7,837 nt of DNA from Candidatus Shapirobacteria bacterium (lineage in GTDB: Bacteria; Patescibacteriota; Microgenomatia; UBA12405): positions 1 through 7,837 of the forward strand of contig JAQVQI010000028.1 in NCBI GenBank assembly GCA_028701645.1. Reading direction: 5' to 3'. Under the pieces are notes generated by a model. It worked only from the letters and a program-made list of their open reading frames with translations. It had not been told where the DNA came from and did no database searches. Both the position numbers and the translations under genes were made by a program. Below are positions 1 through 4,118 of the stretch, in pieces. How positions within the stretch are numbered: position 1 is the first letter of the stretch; each line of letters begins with the position of its first letter.

Positions 1-157
1 CGCGTTGTCGATACATCATTTTTGAAAAAAACATTTTAATCCAACCTATCCATCCCAAAGTCCACTTAAAAATTCTCGACACCAAGGCAACTTCCAATTT
101 CAAAAATTCTGAAATCAGCTTCATTTCTGCCGCAATTAGCTCTTTTAGTTCAAACAT
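1..157 (-). CDS. Small protein of unknown function, N-terminal part only
   Basis: This reading frame starts at an ATG at 155-157 and runs off the left edge without a stop, so only 52 residues are visible. They begin MFELKELIAAEMKLISEF and include a tryptophan-rich hydrophobic stretch (KWTLGWIGWIKMFF) followed by a basic segment. This could be an amphipathic or membrane-associated helix, but no family was recognised. A perfect TATAAT lies 9 bases upstream of the start, which would give a leaderless or nearly leaderless mRNA. The gene follows rho at a distance of 77 bases on the same strand, separated by a short tandem repeat. The start is supported by the promoter-like element; function is unknown. 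It could be a chance ORF, though the clean promoter argues against that. Confidence 0.5.
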   Translation of the reverse strand, partial: MFELKELIAAEMKLISEFLKLEVALVSRIFKWTLGWIGWIKMFFSKMMYRQR

Positions 158-166
158 TGTGTTTCT

Positions 167-172
167 ATTATA
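167..172 (-). promoter_or_regulatory. -10 element (TATAAT) for the left-edge small gene
   Basis: On the minus strand a perfect TATAAT ends 9 bases before the ATG at 157. The expected transcription start falls within a few bases of the start codon, leaving no room for a Shine-Dalgarno site. No good -35 hexamer is visible at 16-18 bases; a TTGAGT at 186-191 is too close (13-base spacer). Confidence 0.45.
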
Positions 173-202
173 CTAAATAAATATCACTCAATTTTAAATA
201 AT

Positions 203-234
203 CTGACAGGCTGAATGGCTGACCAGCTGACAAG
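203..234. repeat. Four tandem imperfect 8-bp units (CTGAnnRG)
   Basis: Four consecutive octamers, CTGACAGG, CTGAATGG, CTGACCAG and CTGACAAG, end exactly one base before the rho stop codon (235-237). They contain the palindrome CAGCTG at 224-229. No U-tract follows on the minus strand, so this is not a normal intrinsic terminator. No terminator for rho is visible elsewhere before the next gene. Confidence 0.7.
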
Positions 235-1770
235 CTATTTCTTCCCTATCTTTGCCAAGAAATCCGCATTATTCTTTGTTTTACTCATTTGAGAAATAAT
301 CATCTCGGTCGCATTACTATTTTCTCCCAAAGCATCAAACATTCGTCGAATTGATATTACTTTAGTTAAAGTAGTACTATCCAAAATCAGTTCCTCTTTT
401 CTAGTCCCCGATTTTAAAATATCAAAGGCTGGATAAATTCGCCTTTCAGCCAAATTTCTTTCCAATCTCAATTCCATGTTGCCTGTTCCTTTAAATTCTT
501 CAAAAATTAGTTCATCCATTTTTGAGCCAGTTTCGACCAATGCTGTTCCAATAATTGTTAGTGATCCTCCATTTTCAATTTTTCTTGCTGCTCCAAAAAA
601 TTTCTTTGATGGATACAATGCCGCTGGATCAAAACCACCCGACAATGTTCTTCCGCTAGTTGGAATCGCTAAGTTGTAAGCTCGGGCTAACCTGGTAATT
701 GAGTCAAATACCACCACTACGTCTTTACCCAATTCAACCAATCGTTTGGCTCTTTCCATTCCAATTTCCGCTGCTCTAGTTTGGTCTTCTGGTTTTTGAT
801 CAAAACTCGACGCAATTACTTCACCTTTAATAAATCTTTGCATATCAGTTACTTCTTCAGGTCTTTCTCCTACCAATATTGCCATCAAATGAGTTTCTGG
901 ATAGTTTATCGATACACCCGCCGCAATTTCTTTTAAAAGGGTAGTTTTACCGGCTTTTGGAGGAGACACCACCATTCCTCTTTGACCAAAACCAACTGGA
1001 CAAAATAAATCCAAAATTCGAGTCGACAAAATATCTGCTTCAGTTTCCAATTTCATCAGTTTTTCTGGATAAATTGGGACTAAATCTTTAAATTCTGGCC
1101 TTCTCATTGCTGAACCCAAGTCTCCCTCGTTTACCTTATCAATTCTAGTTATCGCCCAATATTTTTCATTTTCTTTTGGTTTTTTGGCCGCTCCGACAAT
1201 CAAATCTCCAGCTCTAAGTCCATAACGTCTAATTTGCATTGAAGGAATATAGGCATCCTTACCATTGGGTAAAAAATTTGGTCTGACAAAACCACTGCCG
1301 TCTGACATTATTTCTAATATTCCCGAAATCGCTTCCACTACAGTATTACTCACTGGAGGTGAATAATGAGGCACTTGAGGCCTAATTGGTTGTTGTGGTT
1401 GTACTGGTCTTTGCATTTGTGTTTGCTGTACTGGCATAACCTTTTGTGGCTCTTTTGGATCAGAGGGTATACCATTCCGTAGCTCCGAAGAAGCGAAGGA
1501 TGGTTTTACAAAACTCACTGTATTATTACCAACAGATTTTTCTTCTTTTTTTAGCCCTCCATTTTCAAGGGAGGGTGGCTCCGCAACAGCGGAGACGGGT
1601 GGGTTTTGAATTTCTTTGGCCTGTTCATCCTGAGCCTGTCGAAGAACTTCTTCAGCTTCAATTTCTAATATCTTATCTTTTTCAATTTCAACTTTTGGAG
1701 TTTTTACTTTACTAATAACAAGCTCTTTTTGAACCACAACTGGTTCAGCACTAGGAATTTTTTTTGGCAT
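235..1770 (-). CDS. rho: Transcription termination factor Rho
   Basis: Rho is a hexameric RNA-dependent ATPase/helicase that loads on nascent RNA and terminates transcription. The 511-residue protein has a low-complexity N-terminal region (1-145, rich in P, Q, E and K) in place of the usual N-terminal helical domain. A cold-shock-type primary RNA-binding domain follows (about 147-216, with DGSGFVRP). The RecA-like motor has Walker A SPPKAGKTT (269-277), the GERPEEVTD segment (301-309), Walker B VVVVFDS (351-357) and the conserved ALYPSKKFFGAARKIENGGS and GTGNMELRLER segments. The core is complete. Three different DNA repeat families are translated in frame in the N-terminal linker (residues about 43-48, 56-72 and 90-100). 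The ATG at 1770 lacks a Shine-Dalgarno site, but a TATAAT lies at 1787-1792. Identification is secure; the only doubt is the exact start. Confidence 0.97.
   Translation of the reverse strand: MPKKIPSAEPVVVQKELVISKVKTPKVEIEKDKILEIEAEEVLRQAQDEQAKEIQNPPVSAVAEPPSLENGGLKKEEKSVGNNTVSFVKPSFASSELRNGIPSDPKEPQKVMPVQQTQMQRPVQPQQPIRPQVPHYSPPVSNTVVEAISGILEIMSDGSGFVRPNFLPNGKDAYIPSMQIRRYGLRAGDLIVGAAKKPKENEKYWAITRIDKVNEGDLGSAMRRPEFKDLVPIYPEKLMKLETEADILSTRILDLFCPVGFGQRGMVVSPPKAGKTTLLKEIAAGVSINYPETHLMAILVGERPEEVTDMQRFIKGEVIASSFDQKPEDQTRAAEIGMERAKRLVELGKDVVVVFDSITRLARAYNLAIPTSGRTLSGGFDPAALYPSKKFFGAARKIENGGSLTIIGTALVETGSKMDELIFEEFKGTGNMELRLERNLAERRIYPAFDILKSGTRKEELILDSTTLTKVISIRRMFDALGENSNATEMIISQMSKTKNNADFLAKIGKK
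1473..1503. repeat. Palindromic repeat inside rho (CCGTAGCT...AGCGAAGG type)
   Basis: CATTCC and GGATG ends flank CCGTAGCTCCGAAGAAGCG, forming an imperfect hairpin. It is translated in frame as FASSELRNGI near Rho residues 90-100. The outer layout (CATTCCGTAGCT...AGCG.AGGAT) matches the repeat at 6816-6844, suggesting related families. Confidence 0.65.
1555..1606. repeat. Double-hairpin repeat inside rho
   Basis: Two adjacent inverted repeats are visible: CCCTCC(1555-1560)/GGAGGG and CTCCGC(1579-1584)/GCGGAG(1589-1594). The minus strand reads through in frame as NPPVSAVAEPPSLENGG (Rho residues about 56-72). The layout resembles the element at 4022-4080. It lies in the non-conserved linker, so the motor is unaffected. 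Confidence 0.65.
1628..1644. repeat. TCCTGAGCCTGTCGAAG repeat, copy 1 (in rho)
   Basis: This 17-mer recurs with one difference (TCCTGAGCTTGTCGAAG) at 2471-2487. Here it is translated as LRQAQD in the Rho linker. Both copies lie inside predicted coding sequence but in different reading frames (LRQAQD versus STSSG), which fits an inserted DNA element rather than a shared protein motif. Confidence 0.7.
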
Positions 1771-1786
1771 TTTTCAAAAATGGAAA

Positions 1787-1792
1787 ATTATA
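1787..1792 (-). promoter_or_regulatory. Putative rho -10 element
   Basis: TATAAT on the minus strand lies 16 bases before the rho ATG. No convincing -35 is seen at normal spacing. The inferred leader is about 10 bases with no Shine-Dalgarno. The start codon lies in a short inverted repeat (CATTTTT/AAAAATG, 1768-1782). Confidence 0.4.
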
Positions 1793-2010
1793 ACTATAAT
1801 TTAGGTAATTTAAATAAAAGTTGGCAAACAGCTTAAAAAACGGCTAAACGTCTTGGAAATCAAGATAATTGTACTGGTTATCTTATTTTTTGTCAAATCT
1901 ATATATTTTTAATTGCTATTCTTTATAGTTTACTTTCTAAAAACATCCACAAATCAATAATACGGATTCATTTTCTTTTAGAAAAAACAATCTGACTCTA
2001 ATCCTCAAAC

Positions 2011-2064
2011 AAAAAACAGTGTTGAAGGCAACAGACCTGCCCCCTCTGTTACCCTCAACACTGT
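2011..2064 (-). terminator. Strong intrinsic terminator, 20-bp stem
   Basis: On the minus strand, arm ACAGTGTTGAGGGTAACAGA pairs with TCTGTTGCCTTCAACACTGT around a 9-base G-rich loop, followed by six U's. All 20 positions pair in minus-strand RNA, two as G-U wobbles; the same positions are A-C mismatches in plus-strand RNA, so minus is the likely functional strand. It could end a transcript from the small gene at 2348-2560 or an unrecognised RNA in 2065-2347. It also insulates rho, whose own promoter lies downstream. Confidence 0.8.
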
Positions 2065-2114
2065 CTACAAAGCTAATATTCAAAAAAAATACCTATAAAT
2101 CGGCGCTAACCAAT

Positions 2115-2143
2115 TTGACTTTTTTTGTCTTTAGTCTTATTTT
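2115..2143 (+). promoter_or_regulatory. Candidate plus-strand promoter TTGACT-17-TATTTT
   Basis: TTGACT (2115-2120) and TATTTT (2138-2143) are separated by exactly 17 bases, giving 5/6 and 4/6 matches to the sigma-70 consensus. Transcription would start near 2150, just before the hairpin arm at 2152-2161. In AT-rich DNA such matches arise by chance, so this rests on its fit to the terminators downstream. Confidence 0.35.
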
Positions 2144-2149
2144 AGATAT

Positions 2150-2250
2150 TGAAGAAACAACAATATACGTGTTCCACCTGCTTTGAGAATATCGGTAAAG
2201 TTGTTTCTTTTTTTTGTGTTCACACTATCCCGCTACTGCGGGATTTTTTT
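2150..2250 (+). ncRNA. Candidate small RNA or leader with two terminators
   Basis: No protein-coding frame is evident. AAGAAACAAC (2152-2161) pairs with GTTGTTTCTT (2200-2209), followed by a T-run to 2215; a GC-rich terminator follows at 2227-2250. A putative promoter sits just upstream. The 5' arm can alternatively pair over about 28 positions with 2265-2293, so the region can adopt mutually exclusive folds. It matches no RNA family recognised by eye (not tmRNA, SRP RNA or RNase P RNA by signature motifs). It could instead be a minus-strand structured leader. Confidence 0.3.
2227..2250 (+). terminator. Intrinsic terminator, plus strand
   Basis: ATCCCGC (2227-2233), loop TACT, GCGGGAT (2238-2244), then seven T's. 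The T-run is only on the plus strand. No plus-strand protein gene precedes it. A related degenerate sequence (CCACTACCGCGGGAT) lies near 2703-2718. Confidence 0.7.
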
Positions 2251-2317
2251 ATTCTTTATCGACAATATTGTTGTTTCTCTAACATCTAAGATGTAAATGT
2301 GCCGTTGTCTTTCTTTA

Positions 2318-2340
2318 TACTTTCAACTTTTTACTTTTAA
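2318..2340. repeat. TATACTTTCAACTTTTTACTTTTAA low-complexity repeat, intergenic copy
   Basis: One of four pyrimidine-rich stretches built from CTTT-A-ACTTT words. The others are at about 3615-3652 (cinA-like remnant), 5365-5403 (radA) and 5653-5675 (rpsA stop codon). Coding copies are read as KVES/KLKVES-type peptides. Confidence 0.45.
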
Positions 2341-2347
2341 CTAAAAG

Positions 2348-2560
2348 TTACATCAAGATCAACTTTGATCCCAACTTTCCCATTTCTTTCAACTGTTTAG
2401 CTCCATCAAAATTCTTTGCAAAGCTAAATTTCTCATCATCCTTCTTTTTCTTTTTATTATCCTGACTATGTCCTGAGCTTGTCGAAGGAGCCTGACCTGG
2501 GTTAAACATTTTTTTAATTAGTTGAATCATTAAAAAAAGTATAACTCTTTTTTTGGTCAT
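2348..2560 (-). CDS. Small hypothetical protein with in-frame repeat
   Basis: This is a 70-residue frame beginning MTKKRVILFLMIQLIKKMFNPGQ and ending in an amphipathic, lysine-rich segment. A hydrophobic N-terminal stretch (VILFLMIQLI) is followed by a repeat-derived insert (APSTSSGHSQD, DNA 2471-2487) and a KKKKKDDEK tract. No family was recognised. Internal Met codons at residues 11 and 18 are alternative starts. A weak AGGA precedes the first ATG. The last residues could be read in another frame as GKVGIKVDLDVTFS, so a frameshift near the end is possible. Codon use and position between the terminator at 2011-2064 and the one at 2876-2898 are compatible with a real gene, but non-coding origin cannot be excluded. 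Confidence 0.45.
   Translation of the reverse strand: MTKKRVILFLMIQLIKKMFNPGQAPSTSSGHSQDNKKKKKDDEKFSFAKNFDGAKQLKEMGKLGSKLILM
2471..2487. repeat. TCCTGAGCTTGTCGAAG repeat, copy 2
   Basis: Differs by one base from the copy at 1628-1644 in rho. Here it encodes STSSG on the minus strand, within the small hypothetical protein. Confidence 0.7.
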
Positions 2561-2758
2561 GTCTATATCCTATATAAATTATCTTGCCAAAATACCACTA
2601 CCCCATAACAATTTATTTATAAATTTTAGGTTCATATTACCTCTTTTTAAACAAATTTCAGTCATTGTGGATAACTAAAGAATAATTTAAGTTATCCGTA
2701 ATTCCACTACCGCGGGATAAAAATAATTAACCTTTTTATTTTTTATAATAAATTTTGA

Positions 2759-2825
2759 AGTAATCATTTTTTAAGGGTATCCAACGTGCGACGCACACTC
2801 GGCCGACCCTTAAAAAATCGGTTAC
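2759..2825. repeat. Long palindromic element with nested hairpins
   Basis: The arms GTAATC-ATTTTTTAAGGGT (2759-2778) and ACCCTTAAAAAATCGGTTAC (2806-2825) are nearly perfect inverted repeats. The interior contains GTGC-GAC-GCAC and TCGGCCGA. T's precede and A's follow the stem on both strands, the reverse of a normal intrinsic terminator, so it is better read as a palindromic element or structured RNA. Confidence 0.6.
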
Positions 2826-2875
2826 AAGAAATTTGAACAAAAAAAATAATTGTCGAATTAAATTTTTACAAAACC

Positions 2876-2898
2876 AAAAAAAATCCGGTAACCCGGAT
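2876..2898 (-). terminator. Intrinsic terminator, minus strand (second of two)
   Basis: On the minus strand ATCCGG, loop GTTA, CCGGAT, then eight T's. It backs up the terminator at 2955-2978 at the end of the receiver-like gene. Confidence 0.8.
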
Positions 2899-2927
2899 AA
2901 TTAAATATTTTCATTATAAAAAGAATA

Positions 2928-3006
2928 GGTAATGGGGTTAGTCAAATTAATGGTTAAAAAAGAGAGCACTTCTCTCCTCCATATTTTTGACAACTACCCC
3001 ATTACC
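2928..3006. repeat. Nested inverted repeat around a terminator
   Basis: GGTAATGGGGT (2928-2938) pairs perfectly with ACCCCATTACC (2996-3006), with further ATGG/CCAT pairing and the GAGAG/CTCTC hairpin inside. The element lies immediately 3' of the stop codon at 3014-3016. Confidence 0.65.
2955..2978 (-). terminator. Intrinsic terminator for the receiver-like gene
   Basis: On the minus strand GAGAG, loop AAGTG, CTCTC, followed by six T's (complement of 2956-2961), 36 bases after the stop codon. The short stem is nested in the larger 2928-3006 inverted repeat. Confidence 0.65.
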
Positions 3007-3013
3007 TTCTTAT

Positions 3014-3415
3014 TCACTCGAATACCACGCCCGTTAGCGGTCTTAGATATTTCCAGAAGTCGCTATTTATGGTTTCTTTGTCATCCCCTCTGGACTGAAT
3101 CATCTGGCTTTGCCGGATTTGAATATTCTCATATATATCCGTCGTTAACAGTATTTCAGCCAAGATTAGGTTAGGCAAAATTTCTGCCTCAATCATAACA
3201 ACCTCTGGGTTGTCAGCAATCAATTGCTTCAACCTATCGACAGAGTCGACCTGTCCTATCTGAACCATTTCAACAGATCCTCCAAATAACCCCTCCAGTG
3301 CAATTCTTCGATCACGAACATCAGACTGTCCTTTAAGCATCAAAACTTTTTTGGTCGCTATTTTCAAAACCTCCTTATCGTCTTTTTTGTCCAAAGCCGC
3401 TTCTTTACCTTTCAT
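3014..3415 (-). CDS. Hypothetical protein, possibly a degenerate receiver-like domain
   Basis: This 133-residue protein has a charged N-terminal tail, then KVLMLKGQSDVRDRRIALEG, a pattern of hydrophobic strand, helix and second strand, and the segment PEVVMIEAEILP. That order loosely resembles a response-regulator receiver (strand, helix, then the xDLVLLDxxMP strand), but the usual phosphoacceptor Asp would be Glu and the N-terminal acidic pair is missing. Even if the fold is right, ordinary phosphorylation is unlikely. The start is well supported: ATG at 3413-3415 is preceded by AAAGGAG at 3424-3430 with an 8-base spacer, and TATAAT lies at 3461-3466. It is a single-gene unit, followed by two terminators. 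No DNA-binding domain is present. Real gene: likely; family: tentative. Confidence 0.75.
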   Translation of the reverse strand: MKGKEAALDKKDDKEVLKIATKKVLMLKGQSDVRDRRIALEGLFGGSVEMVQIGQVDSVDRLKQLIADNPEVVMIEAEILPNLILAEILLTTDIYENIQIRQSQMIQSRGDDKETINSDFWKYLRPLTGVVFE

Positions 3416-3423
3416 TTCTTATA

Positions 3424-3430
3424 CTCCTTT
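3424..3430 (-). promoter_or_regulatory. Shine-Dalgarno AAAGGAG
   Basis: The only strong ribosome-binding site noticed in the window. It fixes the start of the gene at 3415. The other genes lack one, suggesting mixed leadered and leaderless translation. Confidence 0.75.
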
Positions 3431-3460
3431 CTTTTAAAGTACAACCTAATCCTATCACAC

Positions 3461-3466
3461 ATTATA
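3461..3466 (-). promoter_or_regulatory. -10 element TATAAT for the receiver-like gene
   Basis: Minus-strand TATAAT gives an expected transcription start near 3454 and a leader of about 40 bases containing the Shine-Dalgarno site. The -35 position is occupied only by a weak TGGTTT-like sequence. Confidence 0.55.
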
Positions 3467-3617
3467 GGTTATTTCAACAAAAAAACCATTTTTAGAAATT
3501 TACCTTATATCCAATTACTTCCAAACCACATCAAATATTCTCATTTATCATCTCCACCACCTTCTCCACCACTTGCTTCTTCATTTCTTTTCTTGCTTCA
3601 ATTTTATTTTGGTTCTT

Positions 3618-3651
3618 ACTTTCTACTTTAAACTTTATACTTTCTACTTTT
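3618..3651. repeat. CTTTCTACTTTAAACTTTATAC low-complexity repeat in the cinA remnant
   Basis: Translated as KVESIKFKVES. Close to the copy in radA (5365-5403), which is translated as KSIKLKVES. Confidence 0.6.
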
Positions 3652-3710
3652 CCCCCTACTCTCACTGCCACAAATACATCTCCGGGTAAATTTCCCGTCA
3701 CCCCCCCACG

Positions 3711-3745
3711 CTTGCCCGCCAAGACTGCGAAGCTGTCGGCGGGTC
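3711..3745. repeat. Palindromic repeat inserted in the cinA-like gene
   Basis: CCCGCC (3715-3720) pairs with GGCGGG (3738-3743), with a nested GACAGC/GCAGTC hairpin. It supplies the peptide DPPTASQSWRAS exactly where the CinA family has the helix before the conserved TG motif, and adjoins the G7 tract where the frame breaks. Confidence 0.7.
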
Positions 3746-4021
3746 AACTTTTCTCGCCATTTCTTCTGCTGTTTCTATCGAATACACCCCAAACTTTTTA
3801 ATAATTTCTTCATCCACTCCTGCTTTAATCTTTGCTTTATTACAATAAGTTACCAATCCACACTCAAAAACATCCGAAGCTCCGGGAATATTTGTGATAC
3901 AATTCGCCACTGCCCCTCCAGTACACAATTCCATCGTTGCTATAGTCCAAGCCCCTCTCTCTTAATATTTTTGTTACCTCTTCCATTTTTTCTTCTAATG
4001 TTTCTAGACTGTTCTCTTTTT

Positions 4022-4080
4022 CAAAGGGGAGCTTCGACTCTAAATCGAGGCGAGGAGGTCCGTAAAACGGAGCGGGTTTT
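4022..4080. repeat. Double-hairpin repeat between radA and the cinA remnant
   Basis: GCTTCGA (4031-4037) pairs with TCGAGGC (4045-4051), followed by TCCGT/ACGGA (4059-4063/4067-4071). The order of a CCCC/GGGG-type border and two hairpins parallels the repeat in rho at 1555-1606. The frame of the first CinA piece stays open through it as PFYGPPRLDLESKLPFEK, so it may have displaced the original 5' end of that gene. Confidence 0.6.
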
Positions 4081-4118
4081 GTGTTTTTGTCTTATTCTTA
4101 AATCATGAATCATAAATC

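Larger units (their letters stand above)
2561..3013. other. Intergenic region without a gene
   Basis: No supported coding frame is present in these 453 bases. The region holds an inverted repeat GGATAACT/AGTTATCC (2669-2698) overlapping a DnaA-box-like TGTGGATAA, a degenerate copy of the GCGGGAT hairpin (about 2703-2718), a long palindrome (2759-2825) and two minus-strand terminators. Confidence 0.6.
3531..3986 (-). pseudogene. CinA/PncC-like nicotinamide-nucleotide amidohydrolase, frameshifted
   Basis: The CinA C-terminal domain family (PncC) deamidates nicotinamide mononucleotide. Three pieces in different frames together give the family pattern. MEEVTKILRERGL (from ATG 3986) joins TIATMELCTGGAVANCITNIPGASDVFECGLVTYCNKAKIK if one G is dropped at 3947-3948. 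That piece runs to EEMARKV, then a palindromic repeat (3711-3745), and stops at TGA just after a run of seven G's (3701-3707). One extra G restores GVTGNLPGDVFVAV through to the stop at 3531. The family SCTGG motif reads LCTGG, the glycine-rich loop after TG is shortened, and a second repeat (KVESIKFKVES) lies near the C-terminus. Sequencing indels could explain the frame breaks, but the repeat insertion and altered motif favour decay. It follows radA on the same strand. Confidence 0.7.

Noticed and set aside
476..679. Plus-strand open frame antisense to rho
   Set aside because: It lies wholly within the conserved Rho motor on the opposite strand and has no family resemblance.
1446..1715. Plus-strand open frame over the rho linker
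   Set aside because: Shadow of the low-complexity repeat-rich linker; the composition follows from the complementary codons.
2011..2064. SRP RNA or tmRNA fragment
   Set aside because: The G-rich hairpin recalled SRP RNA, but the conserved GGAAGGAAGCAG-type loop is missing, as are tmRNA ends and tag-peptide frame.
2932..3174. Plus-strand open frame of 80 residues
   Set aside because: Overlaps the minus-strand gene with a good Shine-Dalgarno and the nested inverted repeat containing its terminator.
3698..3710. TGA reassigned to glycine (as in Gracilibacteria)
   Set aside because: Reading through the TGA after the G7 tract stays in the wrong frame for the CinA continuation, and radA uses TGA as a natural stop.
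3531..3722. Separate 63-residue gene
   Set aside because: Its apparent start is a TTG inside the palindromic repeat, and its sequence is the C-terminal part of the CinA-like domain, so it is treated as a fragment.
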